This document shows positions 1 to 8,065 of a stretch of DNA of 57,174 nt, piece after piece. Within the stretch, counting starts at the first letter, position 1; each line of letters begins with the position of its first letter. Origin of the DNA: CALXOD01 sp964402715 (GTDB taxonomy: Bacteria > Verrucomicrobiota > Lentisphaeria > Victivallales > Victivallaceae); contig CAYODJ010000014.1 of NCBI GenBank assembly GCA_964402715.1, positions 1 through 57,174 on the forward strand, given 5' to 3'. Under the pieces are notes generated by a model that saw nothing but the letters and a program-made list of their open reading frames with translations, was not told the DNA's origin and did no database searches. Both the position numbers and the translations under genes were made by a program.

Positions 1-125
1 GCTGGCGGGAGCGGACTCGCTGAGAAAGCGGGGAAGATTCCTCCGCGCCGTGTCCTCATGCGGACGGCCCGGCCGTCAATGGCCGAGGCACCGCTGCGAA
101 TGCGGAATGGTACATACGACACCGC

Positions 126-665
126 CTATCTGATAAGACGAGTAAACTCATTACGTGTGGCCAACGAACTGCGAAAGGAGCCTGTCATGGCGGATGTAGT
201 CATTATTGAGTGTTGTTTCTCAACGCCGCGCATTTGCATGCAAAGGTGCTGAGCCTCGACCACAACTCCGACTCCGACTGCGGAAGTAATCTCCATTATT
301 GCCGTGGAAATCTGGCGTGTGAGACGTTCCTGTATTTGGAGACGTCTCGCAAACATGTCGACAATTCTGGCAACTTTGCTAACCCCGAGAATTTTTTTGT
401 TGGGTATATATCCCACGTGGCATTTACCGAAAAATGGCAGCAGATGGTGTTCGCACAGACTGAAGAATTCAATATCCCGAACTATGACCATATCGTCCGA
501 ATCGGTGGAAAAAAGTGCGCCATGAACAACATCCGCTAGTTTTTGATGATACCCCTGTGTGAGAAACCGCCATGTTTTTTGCACGCGCACGGGGGTTTCA
601 CGCAATCCTTCGCGTTCCGGATCTTCACCGATTTCGAGAAGAATTCTTTTAATGGCCTGTTTCAT
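126..665 (-). CDS. folE: GTP cyclohydrolase I
   Basis: This cytosolic enzyme converts GTP to 7,8-dihydroneopterin triphosphate, the first step of folate (and possibly queuosine) synthesis. The 179-residue product is full length for a short FolE. The zinc ligands of the family are visible: Cys71 and His74 in the CEHH motif, and Cys142 in QHLCM, followed by the RGVEKQ segment that lines the active site. The start codon (complement of 663-665) overlaps the stop of a small upstream ORF as ATGA, so translation may be coupled to it. No downstream partner gene is seen before the window edge. The identification is secure because the whole fold-specific sequence is present without gaps. Confidence 0.96.
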   Translation of the reverse strand: MKQAIKRILLEIGEDPEREGLRETPVRVQKTWRFLTQGYHQKLADVVHGALFSTDSDDMVIVRDIEFFSLCEHHLLPFFGKCHVGYIPNKKILGVSKVARIVDMFARRLQIQERLTRQISTAIMEITSAVGVGVVVEAQHLCMQMRGVEKQHSIMTTSAMTGSFRSSLATRNEFTRLIR

Positions 666-970
666 AGCGTGGTTTCATCTCCGGATATCTTGGATGCCAC
701 ATATGCCGATCCTGCAAGAACATACCGCACTTCCTCATCAATACTCCGTCTGCAATGTTCAATCGTCCGCCGCCTGCAGCAAACTGATTCTATAATCGAC
801 TCCTGAAACATGGAATAAAGGCGCCGCCATGCCGAAGAACAGCGCAACACCGATTGAGGATCCACTGCGGAAGCGGCATCCACCCGATGGTGAACTGTAA
901 ATAAACCGCTGAATACTAGAGAGTTGCAACGGCACACGCTATCCGGTGGTTCAACACATGGTTTCACCAA
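662..970 (-). CDS. Uncharacterised small ORF coupled to folE, possibly a gene remnant
   Basis: A 102-codon ORF whose TGA overlaps the folE ATG by the ATGA arrangement typical of translational coupling. I do not recognise the product with confidence. Residues about 54-80 (around FQESIIESV and TIEHCRRSI) look like the N-terminal helix of SIS-fold phosphoheptose isomerases (GmhA). The GNGGSAAD-type signature that should follow is absent, so if it is related it is a truncated relic. The first 50 residues look non-conserved, and the real start may be an internal Met near residue 54. It could equally be a chance ORF; the overlap with folE is the main reason to list it. Confidence 0.25.
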   Translation of the reverse strand: MVKPCVEPPDSVCRCNSLVFSGLFTVHHRVDAASAVDPQSVLRCSSAWRRLYSMFQESIIESVCCRRRTIEHCRRSIDEEVRYVLAGSAYVASKISGDETTL

Positions 971-1342
971 AGGAAGTCGGACGGTAAATTAGCATCTGTT
1001 TGCCTTATGTCAAGTGAACACGGATTTGTGACAACGTGGATTGCAGCGACCAGCATCAACCGGCACGGCATTGGTAAATGTGACCGTCCGTGGATGCAGT
1101 GCTGCGGTCCAGATGACGGAAATTGTGTCCGAGACACTGACGATATCAAGGGCGATGGTTCACAATGCCGTGAACGCAACAGATTGGCTCACGCGTCACG
1201 CCGCAGATACCGGACGCATCTTCTGTAGTCATGGCAGTGCGGCTATACGAAGCGAGAAGCGATGGGAGCATGCGGGTGTCCGGAAGACGGCCGGCTTACA
1301 CACGACAACATTTGCGTGCCGTGAATCTTACGTCCGCTCGGG
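971..1342. other. Intergenic stretch without a recognisable gene
   Basis: About 370 bases between the small ORF upstream of folE and the end of tadA. Open frames exist on both strands, but none has family motifs or a convincing ribosome binding site. I see no tRNA, no hairpin followed by a T-run, and no clear promoter. Confidence 0.5.
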
Positions 1343-1828
1343 CTATGGCTGTCTCTTTTTAAGGCGAATCATGTTAAAGAAACTCCTGAGAAGAGACTGA
1401 GCCTCGTCCGATCTGATTCCGCCATGGGCTCGCACACGCCAAAGCATGCCGGGATAATCCAAGAGGTTCAATGCTGATCCGCATGCGCCCGAACGCGGAT
1501 CGGACACGCCGTACACTACGCTGCGCACTCGTGCATTCACCATTGCCCCCGCGCACATTGCGCACGGCTCTTTGGTGACATAGATGTCAATATCATCCAT
1601 GCGCCAGTCTCCGAGTATTTCAGAACAGCGGCGTATCAGCTCCATCTCCGCATGACAGGTGGCGTCATGCATCTGTTCGATCCTGTTGTGAGCGCGTGCG
1701 ATTATCACTGTACCGCGAACCGCGACGGCACCTATTGGAATTTCGCCTGATTCGGCGGCAAGCCGCGCCTCACGCATCGCCTCATCCATGAAATGCGAAT
1801 ATTCAGGAGAGGGGAGCTGGCATGTCAT
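1343..1828 (-). CDS. tadA: tRNA-specific adenosine deaminase
   Basis: TadA deaminates the wobble adenosine of tRNA-Arg(ACG) to inosine. With the start used here the protein has 161 residues, normal for the family. It shows the zinc and catalytic set His59-Ala-Glu61 (CHAEMEL) and Cys89/Cys92 (PCAMCAGAM), then the conserved DPRSGACGS loop. I chose the internal ATG at 1826-1828 rather than the longer frame to 1879. There the ATG overlaps the TGA of the upstream lipoprotein as ATGA, and the protein then begins just before the conserved deaminase N-terminal helix. The two genes are therefore one transcript, probably translationally coupled. A guanine deaminase or other CDA-family member is less likely, given the TadA-like loop after the second zinc motif. 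Confidence 0.93.
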   Translation of the reverse strand: MTCQLPSPEYSHFMDEAMREARLAAESGEIPIGAVAVRGTVIIARAHNRIEQMHDATCHAEMELIRRCSEILGDWRMDDIDIYVTKEPCAMCAGAMVNARVRSVVYGVSDPRSGACGSALNLLDYPGMLWRVRAHGGIRSDEAQSLLRSFFNMIRLKKRQP

Positions 1829-2205
1829 TTTTCTATTATCTCGACTTTGGTGATGATATCGCCGTATCGGTAGAAGCAAAATCTGATCGAATGTGCATCA
1901 TATTGATAGTAGAACATGAGCATCTGATCGGCGGCATTTTGTGCATCTACCCTGGCGTCCCTTGAACTGAAGATTGCGTCGAGAGTCTGCACGTTCCGAG
2001 TGTAGGAGAAATCAATGTTGTCCACAAGCGTCTTTGCGGCATTGTATTTCTCTCTGGAGTTCGGAGGCAACGATGAATGAAGGACGGCAATCTCCGGGCC
2101 GTAGATTCTCAGAACATCGATGTCCTCCGAGGCGAGCTTAGCAGTTGAACAGCCGGCAACGCACAGAAGCAACATAGCCACACTGGAGAGAAACGTTTTG
2201 CTCAT
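1825..2205 (-). CDS. Small lipoprotein of unknown function upstream of tadA
   Basis: A 126-residue protein that starts with a short basic N-terminus, a hydrophobic core and a lipobox ending at Cys19 (CVAGC), so it should be lipidated and anchored in a membrane. The mature part is predicted soluble with a mixed helical/strand pattern. I recognise no domain. The stop overlaps the tadA start by ATGA. A strong AT-rich region lies upstream (about 2206-2290), between this gene and the divergent tRNA gene, and could hold its promoter. The signal peptide and coupling make it a real gene, but its function cannot be stated from sequence. Confidence 0.8.
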   Translation of the reverse strand: MSKTFLSSVAMLLLCVAGCSTAKLASEDIDVLRIYGPEIAVLHSSLPPNSREKYNAAKTLVDNIDFSYTRNVQTLDAIFSSRDARVDAQNAADQMLMFYYQYDAHSIRFCFYRYGDIITKVEIIEK

Positions 2206-2293
2206 AATCCACCGAAGTTTACAGAATGCACCCGGAAAAAGATAAGCGATTCATTTTTTTTGTCAAGTTTCGCTCGAGAGAAAAATTGTTTCC

Positions 2294-2322
2294 TTGACAA
2301 TGACCCGTAGTCCGTATATATT
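2294..2322 (+). promoter_or_regulatory. Sigma70-type promoter of tRNA-Gly
   Basis: A consensus -35 box TTGACA (2294-2299) is followed by a 17-base spacer and TATATT (2317-2322). Transcription should start near 2329-2330, a few bases before the mature tRNA 5' end at 2336. Box quality, spacing and position all fit a strong stable-RNA promoter. Confidence 0.85.
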
Positions 2323-2335
2323 CCAGGCAGCGATC

Positions 2336-2409
2336 GCGGGTGTAGCAAAACGGTCATGCTCCAGCTTCCCAAGCTGGCGACGCCGGTTCGACTCCGGTCA
2401 CCCGCTCCA
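2336..2409 (+). tRNA. tRNA-Gly (anticodon CCC)
   Basis: The cloverleaf folds by eye. The acceptor GCGGGTG pairs with CACCCGC, the anticodon stem CCAGC pairs with GCTGG around the loop TTCCCAA (anticodon CCC, reading GGG), and the T arm GCCGG/CCGGT encloses TTCGACT. The D arm is short with a GG in the loop. The discriminator is T and the CCA tail is encoded (2407-2409). It is a single gene, not in a tRNA cluster, and has its own promoter directly upstream. Confidence 0.95.
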
Positions 2410-2554
2410 CCTTCTGCTGGACGTTTTTCGCAGTTGCATCCGGAGATGATTTTCGATGTGATTTAAGGAAGAGACATCCGTTTGAATCATCAATCGAATT
2501 CTGCGGCAGTGCTCACTTCCTCGCGTTTGAGCTTAGATTGTGTTCCATTACGGA

Positions 2555-2577
2555 GATATGAAATCGTGTTTCATATC
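2555..2577. repeat. Perfect inverted repeat (9-bp arms)
   Basis: GATATGAAA (2555-2563) and TTTCATATC (2569-2577) flank a 5-base loop. There is no strong T-run after it, so it is a poor terminator. It sits next to the dispersed repeat described at 2590-2700 and may be part of that element or an operator-like site. Confidence 0.6.
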
Positions 2578-2589
2578 GTCACGTAGTTT

Positions 2590-2940
2590 CTTTAAAGGGC
2601 CGTTCACTGTCATCCCACAGGATTGAAAAATAGCCATTTTCACAACTACATTGAACTTACTTCTCTGATTTTTTCAGAACACCCTTTCCGATTTTTTCTT
2701 TCATTGAGTCTGTTTATTCCGGGGCAAATCCCGGCAGGAATGCCTGTTCCGAAGCTGTGCTCATACGGACAGGGTCGGATGCTGTCCCGCAGCATCGCAG
2801 GAAGCTTCCGCTATTTAGATGTTGATGTGCTCATCCCATGGGACGGTTGTGAAGAAAACTTACTTTCACAAAATTTGGGACAATACCCATTTTTTCAAAT
2901 TTCACTGTCCTGTGGGATAGCTGTAAGGGCCGTTGATGTC
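2590..2940. repeat. Dispersed repeat with inverted halves
   Basis: The segment near 2596-2640 reappears in inverted orientation near 2887-2935. Both contain the same 11-mer (ATCCCACAGGA at 2612-2622, its complement at 2908-2918), flanked by matching AT-rich and GGCC-containing sequence, with about 10 extra bases in the right copy. The portion 2650-2705 has a second copy at 40920-40975 that shares the block CTTACTTCTCTGATTTTTT. Open frames across it are not conserved between copies, so it looks like a non-coding, decayed mobile or structural repeat. Its exact ends cannot be set from this window alone. Confidence 0.6.
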
Positions 2941-3006
2941 GATCTTTAGGGAACACCATTTCCCGTTTTTATGTCATTGAGGATGCTGTCCAGCAGCGTC
3001 GCTGGA
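2777..3006. repeat. Two REP-like palindromic units
   Basis: Two 26-base units, 2777-2802 and 2981-3006, differ at three positions. Each can form a stem of seven pairs (GATGCTG with CAGCATC, or CAGCGTC in the second) over a 5-base loop. They are in the same orientation and about 200 bases apart. The compensating G-T pair in the second copy suggests that the hairpin itself matters. No T-run follows either one. Confidence 0.55.
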
Positions 3007-3223
3007 CACCGCATAAGGTTACGTGCTCCGTTTCATGGTATGGCTGTACTTTCAGTGAAAGACTATTGCGGAGATACAGCTTTTGCACCGGCTACGGATT
3101 GCATGATTCTGTTTGGGAAATTTTCGGAATTGAACCGCAGGAACTTCCCCCGCCGGCTGGCGTGCGGCAGGCGACGCGCTTTCTGTCGAGGTTAGTGCCT
3201 GGGAAGACAGAAACGAGAGAGTT
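3007..3223. other. Remainder of the tRNA-udg intergenic region
   Basis: Nothing recognisable: open frames here have no family motifs, and no tRNA, promoter or terminator is evident. The whole 2410-3223 interval has no intact protein gene; its content is the repeats listed separately. Confidence 0.5.
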
Positions 3224-4027
3224 TCACTGTTGACGCCGACGGCCGAGAAGACGCATCACCTGCTGCAGATCACTCCATGCGGCCCGCTTGGCCGACTCTT
3301 GACGCAGGAGATACGCCGGATGGAATGTCGGCATCACAGGAATGCCGTTGAAATCGAGCCAATTCCCCCGCATCCGGCTTATCCCCGTCTTCTGGACGCC
3401 CATGAATGACAACGCCACTCCTCCGAGGCAAACGATGACCCTTGGGCGCAACAGAGCAATTTGACGTTTCAAATATCCGACGCAGGCGGCCACTTCATCC
3501 GGGGTCGGTGTACGGTTGTCAGGAGGGCGGCATTTGACGACGTTGGCGATGTACACCTCATCCCTGGAGAGAGTCATTGCCGATATCATTTTATCAAGCA
3601 ATTTTCCTGCGCGGCCGACAAACGGGCGCCCGGCGCGATCTTCATCCGCTCCTGGCGCTTCTCCTATGAACATGAGAGATGCCTCCGGATTTCCCTCTCC
3701 GAAGACTGTCGACTGCCTGGTTTCGCACAGACGGCAGCGGCGGCACCTGGCGACCTCTTCCGCAACACGCAGCATGCTATCTGAAACGTCCGCGTCCGCT
3801 GTCTGAATCCTGCCGCCGCTTACACTTTCCGTGCATGACGGCATGTCCGGTGCGTCACTCACCGTTGAAGCGCCTTTAACTTCGCCCGACGGAACGGCGG
3901 GTGGCGTATCCAAAAAGTCCTGCAGCACTTCAGGATCCAAGTCTACCGAACGTCGTCGGACAGCTTCGTTTTCCAAGCATTGCACCAGAAGTTGGTAGAA
4001 ACACTCTTGCATGAGAATCTTTGACAT
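3224..4027 (-). CDS. Family 4 uracil-DNA glycosylase (iron-sulphur type)
   Basis: This enzyme removes uracil from DNA after cytosine deamination or dUTP incorporation. The 267-residue protein has a non-conserved N-terminal extension of about 85 residues. The glycosylase domain follows, with Cys95/Cys98 (and Cys101) near its start, the uracil-binding GEAPG motif at 122-126, the PFVGRAG segment, KCRPP near the later cluster Cys, and the catalytic-region motif FHPAYLL close to the C-terminus. These are hallmarks of the family 4 (UdgA, formerly phage-SPO1-polymerase-like) enzymes, which carry a 4Fe-4S cluster. The start is divergent from mscS, with the promoter of mscS lying just outside it. Family 5 is less likely because the catalytic-loop pattern is of type 4. 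Confidence 0.9.
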   Translation of the reverse strand: MSKILMQECFYQLLVQCLENEAVRRRSVDLDPEVLQDFLDTPPAVPSGEVKGASTVSDAPDMPSCTESVSGGRIQTADADVSDSMLRVAEEVARCRRCRLCETRQSTVFGEGNPEASLMFIGEAPGADEDRAGRPFVGRAGKLLDKMISAMTLSRDEVYIANVVKCRPPDNRTPTPDEVAACVGYLKRQIALLRPRVIVCLGGVALSFMGVQKTGISRMRGNWLDFNGIPVMPTFHPAYLLRQESAKRAAWSDLQQVMRLLGRRRQQ

Positions 4028-4054
4028 CCGCGCGTTCGCCGGAATTTTTCAGGC

Positions 4055-4083
4055 TTGCCACGTTCTGATTGTTGTGATATTGT
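4055..4083 (+). promoter_or_regulatory. Probable promoter of mscS-argG
   Basis: TTGCCA (4055-4060), a 17-base spacer and TATTGT (4078-4083) give a fair sigma70-type promoter with a start near 4090. It lies inside the long open frame that extends to 4011, which argues against that upstream start for mscS and for the start at 4155. Confidence 0.5.
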
Positions 4084-4134
4084 ATCCGCAGCAATATATT
4101 CCGGTTCGACGCTCTTTTCAAAACAAGGAAATAA

Positions 4135-4164
4135 ATGTTGGAGACAGTGCAGGTATGCCTTTAG
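4135..4164 (+). CDS. Possible 9-codon leader ORF overlapping the mscS start
   Basis: A mini-ORF (MLETVQVCL) has a better ribosome binding site (AAGGAA at 4125-4130) than mscS itself, and its stop at 4162-4164 lies just past the mscS ATG at 4155. Termination-reinitiation could load ribosomes on mscS. It may be chance; no attenuator-like hairpin is obvious. Confidence 0.25.
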   Translation: MLETVQVCL

Positions 4165-5330
4165 CATCCAATTCATCCGTAGCGGAGGACGGAATCGTCC
4201 ATGCGTCCTCTTTTTTTGATCCGATAGTGCAGGGGATATCCGAGGTCTGCGGATGGGTTTCCGCACAGCGCCTCAATTTGCTGCTCATGGCGGTCGGACT
4301 TCTCATAACGGCGGCGGTGATGGTCGTGATCAGCTGGGTGCTGCGCCGCATCGTCAGAAAATTAACAAACGCAACCGACGGACATCTGGATCGGCATCTT
4401 ACGGCCAGGCTGCAGCTGCCGATAATGATTCTGCTCGGCGCCACCGGATTCATGATTAGTGTTCAGATTGTTGCTTTGCCTCCGTCATTTAACAGATTTC
4501 TCCCTCGCGTCTATTACGCTGTCATCTCTCTGGTGGTCTTCTGGTGTATCCTGCGGGTCATCAATTTTCTCGACGCCTATTTTAAGGGGATCGCGCTGAA
4601 GACCGCCAATTCCATGAACGAGCTTCTGATTGATTTGGTGCGTCGTGCGTTGAAGGCGGCGATTTACATCATCGCAATCATCTTTATCGCGCAGAATATT
4701 TTTCACCTGAACGTGAGCGCACTGCTCGCCGGAGCCGGCGTGGCGGGGCTGGCGGTCGCCTTTGCGGCTCAGAATACATTGGCCAATATTTTTGGCGCGG
4801 CGACTTTGATTCTTGACAAGCCGTTTAAAGTCGGCGACATGATCGAGATGAGCGGAACGACCGGCGTGGTAGAGGCCGTCGGGCTGCGCAGTACACGGCT
4901 GCGGTCCCTGGACGGAACCGTCTGGTATGTGCCTAATCGGCAGATGGCCGACAGCACACTTCGCAACTGCACGCAGCGACCGAGTTTCAAATATGCTTTC
5001 GATATCGGACTGGTCTATGAGACAACGCCGCAGCAAATGCGCAGGGCCGTCGAAATTCTTCATGAGATTCTGGACAGCAACCCGCTGTTTGACTTGAAGA
5101 CCACGCCGCCGCGCATTTATTTTTCGGAGTTGCGTGATTGGTCGCTTAACATTAGCGTGACCGTATGGTTTCAGACTTGCGACTTTTTCGCCATGCAGGA
5201 AGCGCGGCATGAGATTAACTTCAAGATTTTGGAGCGTTTCAATGCGGATGGTTTGAACTTCGCTTTCCCAAGCACGACGAATTATCTCACGTCAAATGGA
5301 GCCGGTCAGTCTGTTGCACAGAAATGCTAA
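4155..5330 (+). CDS. MscS-family mechanosensitive ion channel
   Basis: A small-conductance mechanosensitive channel of the inner membrane that releases solutes on osmotic downshock. From the ATG at 4155 it has 391 residues, somewhat longer than E. coli MscS (286). There are about four hydrophobic helices: one near 43-65, two in the middle, and the pore-lining TM3 with the Gly/Ala-rich run ALLAGAGVAGLAVAFAAQ, followed by the family signature NIFGAATLILDKPFKVGD leading into the beta domain. The C-terminal alpha/beta vestibule is complete. An upstream in-frame start at 4011 would add 48 unconserved residues and overlap the divergent glycosylase gene, so I reject it. argG starts 25 bases after the stop, suggesting a shared transcript. 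Confidence 0.92.
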   Translation: MPLASNSSVAEDGIVHASSFFDPIVQGISEVCGWVSAQRLNLLLMAVGLLITAAVMVVISWVLRRIVRKLTNATDGHLDRHLTARLQLPIMILLGATGFMISVQIVALPPSFNRFLPRVYYAVISLVVFWCILRVINFLDAYFKGIALKTANSMNELLIDLVRRALKAAIYIIAIIFIAQNIFHLNVSALLAGAGVAGLAVAFAAQNTLANIFGAATLILDKPFKVGDMIEMSGTTGVVEAVGLRSTRLRSLDGTVWYVPNRQMADSTLRNCTQRPSFKYAFDIGLVYETTPQQMRRAVEILHEILDSNPLFDLKTTPPRIYFSELRDWSLNISVTVWFQTCDFFAMQEARHEINFKILERFNADGLNFAFPSTTNYLTSNGAGQSVAQKC

Positions 5331-5354
5331 CTTAGCGAAAGGGGTTTGGACATC

Positions 5355-6551
5355 ATGAAAGTTGTTGTTGCCTATTCCGGCGGTCTCGATACGTCGGTCA
5401 TTGTGAAATGGGTCAAGACACACTACCACGCTGAGGTGATATGCTTTTGCGCCGACGTGGGGCAGGAGGAGGAGCTCTCAGGAGTGGAGGCCAAGGCGGT
5501 ACGCACTGGAGCCAGCAAGTGTTACGTCGAGGATCTCACGGAGGAGTTTGCGCGCGATTTCATCTTCCCGATGATGCAGGCCAACGCGATTTATGAAGGG
5601 GAATATTTGCTGGGAACGTCAATCGCCCGGCCGCTGATTGCAAAACGCCTTATCGAGATTGCCCGTGCGGAAGGCGCCGATGCGATTTGTCACGGCGCCA
5701 CCGGAAAAGGGAATGATCAGGTGAGATTTGAGCTGACGGCGTATGCCATGGAGCCTGGGATCAAAATCATTGCGCCATGGCGCGAATGGGAGTTCACCGG
5801 ACGCATGGATCTGATTAAGTACGCGCAGGAGAACGGCATACCCGTCAGTTCGACGGCGGAAAAACCTTACAGCATGGACCGCAATCTGCTCCACATAAGT
5901 TTTGAGGGCGGTATTCTCGAGGATCCGTGGCACTCGTTTCCGGAGGATATTGCCGTGATGACCCGTCCGCTGTCTCAGGCCGCCGACACGCCTGAAGACG
6001 TGGTTATTTCTTTCGAGCGCGGAGTTCCGGTCAAGGTCAACGAAGAGAAGCTCTCGCCGGCGAATCTGATGCGTAAACTTAACAGCATAGGCAAGAAGCA
6101 TGCCGTAGGGCGTGTGGATATTGTCGAAAATCGTTTCGTGGGCATGAAATCGAGAGGCGTGTACGAAACTCCCGGCGGTACCATTCTGCACCATGCGCAC
6201 AGGGCGCTTGAAACAATTACAATGGATCGGGAGGCGATGCATCTGCGCGACAGTTTCATACCCCAATATGCGAACATGATCTACAATGGATTCTGGTATG
6301 CCCCGGAGCGTGAAATGCTTCAGGCGGCGATTCTGGAAAGCCAGAAATATGTGACCGGAGACGTCAGGATTAAGCTCTATAAGGGCGCCTGCCATGTGAC
6401 CGGACGCCGCTCAGAGTACAGCCTGTACGACAGCGCTATCGCCAGTTTTGAGGGTGCGGATGCATATAATCACAAGGATGCCGAAGGTTTTATCAGATTG
6501 AATGCGCTGAGACTGCGTGTTCTGGCGCGGAGCAAGCAGCGGAGACTCTGA
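5355..6551 (+). CDS. argG: Argininosuccinate synthase
   Basis: ArgG joins citrulline and aspartate with ATP to give argininosuccinate, the penultimate step of arginine synthesis in the cytosol. The 398-residue product is the usual length of the type-1 enzyme. The P-loop pyrophosphatase motif YSGGLDTS occupies residues 7-14, the citrulline/aspartate-binding segment GATGKGNDQVRFE lies in the first half, and the tail has the normal VTGRRSEYSLYD block. I use the ATG at 5355, because the ribosome binding site AAAGGGG (5338-5344) is too close to the alternative TTG at 5346. No other arg genes are adjacent. Confidence 0.97.
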   Translation: MKVVVAYSGGLDTSVIVKWVKTHYHAEVICFCADVGQEEELSGVEAKAVRTGASKCYVEDLTEEFARDFIFPMMQANAIYEGEYLLGTSIARPLIAKRLIEIARAEGADAICHGATGKGNDQVRFELTAYAMEPGIKIIAPWREWEFTGRMDLIKYAQENGIPVSSTAEKPYSMDRNLLHISFEGGILEDPWHSFPEDIAVMTRPLSQAADTPEDVVISFERGVPVKVNEEKLSPANLMRKLNSIGKKHAVGRVDIVENRFVGMKSRGVYETPGGTILHHAHRALETITMDREAMHLRDSFIPQYANMIYNGFWYAPEREMLQAAILESQKYVTGDVRIKLYKGACHVTGRRSEYSLYDSAIASFEGADAYNHKDAEGFIRLNALRLRVLARSKQRRL

Positions 6552-6553
6552 CA

Positions 6554-6565
6554 GTCGCATGCGAC
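6554..6565. repeat. 12-bp perfect palindrome after argG
   Basis: GTCGCATGCGAC is self-complementary and starts two bases after the argG stop codon. It is too short, and lacks a T-run, for a convincing intrinsic terminator; it may be a protein-binding site or chance. Confidence 0.35.
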
Positions 6566-6882
6566 CGCATGGAATTGACCGAGCGGAACATGCCTTATGC
6601 AAAAGAGCTCCGCGGATGATCGGTGGGTGACTTGGGAATATCCTGGGTCGTGTGCGGTGTGCGATAACACAGGCCGTCGTTGCCGTTTTGGTACTTGCGG
6701 AATGCGTTGAATTTCAAGGCAACGGACTGGAAACTTGAATTACGGATGGAGCCCGTTTGCGGTTTTTCCGTTCTTTACGGATCTGATCGTCTTTTTGTTC
6801 ATGCGTGCCGGCGGGGGAACGGTTGCCGCTTGTTTGCCGTGAACATGCGTTTCCAAAACATATTGAATCCGGGAGGATTATC
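6566..6882. other. Intergenic stretch without a recognisable gene
   Basis: About 320 bases between argG and the oxidoreductase gene. I see only the ribosome binding site GGGAGG (6871-6876) of the next gene. No conserved ORF, tRNA or clear promoter is found. Confidence 0.5.
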
Positions 6883-7923
6883 ATGAATCAGGTGAAAATC
6901 GGGCTTGTCGGCTTAGGTTTCATGGGGAGTACGCATTTCAGAATTTACGAAAAACTGGAGAATGCCAAGGTCGTCGCAATAGCGGATGTGGATGCCGACA
7001 AGCGGAGAGGAGATATTTCCAAGGTCATCGGTAATATCGGTAACGACGACAATTCCAAGCCGCTGGATTTTAGTGGCGTCAGGACATATGAATCGGCATT
7101 TTCCCTGATAAATGATGCGGACGTGGACATCGTCGACATATGCTGTCCGACCCCGGATCATGCGCCTTATATTGTTGCCGCGCTCGAAGCGGGGAAGCAC
7201 GTTTTCGCGGAAAAACCGTTTGCTCGCGATTTGGAGCAGGCCGCGGCGATTGCGGCAGCGTATAAGAAAGCCGGCACTTTCCTGAACTTCGGCATGTGTG
7301 TCCGGGCATGGCCGGAGTATCGTTATGTCTACGAGCAATTCAAGGCGGGACGTTATGGAAAACTCATATCCGCGACTTTCCGGCGCATATCCCCGAATAT
7401 AGCGGGGAATGCGTGGGATGACTGGTTCATGGATGGCAGGCGCTCCGGCGGCGCCTTGCTTGACATGCATCTTCATGACACCGATGTGATACGTTATTTT
7501 TTCGGTCGCCCCAAGGCGGTCACATCAGTGGGATTGACCGGTGTTGTGAGCAGGGGCGGCGTGGATCATGTCATCTCGTTCTATCATTATGGCGACGGGA
7601 CACTGGTCGCTGCCGAGGGTGCGTGGACGGCCGCCAGGACGGTGCCTTTCGAGGCTTCCTTTCAGATTATATGCGAAAAGGCTACGATTATCCTGAATTC
7701 GGCGCAATTTAAAGTCTTCTGGTCCGACGGCAGGATCGAAGAGCCGGCGGTCGCCAACACAACCGGTTGGCATGTGGAGCTCGCCTACTTCGTCGACTGT
7801 GTAAAAAACAACGTCAGGCCTGACAGATATCAGGATTTTGAATCTGTCTTTGACAGTTTCAAGATCAGTGTTGCCGAACAGAAAGCTGTGGACAGCGGTG
7901 AACGTGTCGAGATTCAATACTGA
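6883..7923 (+). CDS. Gfo/Idh/MocA-family NAD(P)-dependent oxidoreductase
   Basis: A 346-residue sugar or polyol dehydrogenase-like protein. The N-terminal Rossmann fold begins with the dinucleotide motif GLVGLGFMGSTH, the family EKPFA motif follows near residues 108-112 with its catalytic Lys, and the C-terminal alpha/beta domain has the DMHLHD segment typical of the catalytic His region. I use the ATG at 6883, preceded by GGGAGG at six bases, because the longer frame (from 6805) adds 26 unconserved residues. It is followed 216 bases on by a TIM-barrel sugar isomerase in the same direction. That pairing is common in inositol- or sugar-catabolic loci; the substrate cannot be deduced. Confidence 0.92.
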   Translation: MNQVKIGLVGLGFMGSTHFRIYEKLENAKVVAIADVDADKRRGDISKVIGNIGNDDNSKPLDFSGVRTYESAFSLINDADVDIVDICCPTPDHAPYIVAALEAGKHVFAEKPFARDLEQAAAIAAAYKKAGTFLNFGMCVRAWPEYRYVYEQFKAGRYGKLISATFRRISPNIAGNAWDDWFMDGRRSGGALLDMHLHDTDVIRYFFGRPKAVTSVGLTGVVSRGGVDHVISFYHYGDGTLVAAEGAWTAARTVPFEASFQIICEKATIILNSAQFKVFWSDGRIEEPAVANTTGWHVELAYFVDCVKNNVRPDRYQDFESVFDSFKISVAEQKAVDSGERVEIQY

Positions 7924-8065
7924 GACCTGCGACTGTCCATATCGGACGTGGGCGGATTCCCGCCGACAGGACGAAAGGGACGGATGGACGGCATGAGGAT
8001 ACGTCGCGGCGCGGTTCTGCCGTCACAGAGTCGTTCAACTGATTTGCGTGTGTGTGTCGGTTGCT

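Noticed and set aside
63..77. GACGGC/GCCGTC hairpin after folE as a terminator
   Set aside because: No T-run follows on the folE-sense strand, and the arms are only six bases.
2623..3195. Two plus-strand open frames (108 and 74 codons) in the region after the tRNA gene
   Set aside because: They run through the dispersed repeat and the REP-like hairpins, the frames are not kept in the second repeat copy, and no family motifs are seen.
5619..6395. 258-codon minus-strand frame opposite argG
   Set aside because: It is the antisense shadow of a certain gene and shows no protein features of its own. The same applies to other long antisense frames, such as 4485-5210, 32773-33531 and 43671-44735.
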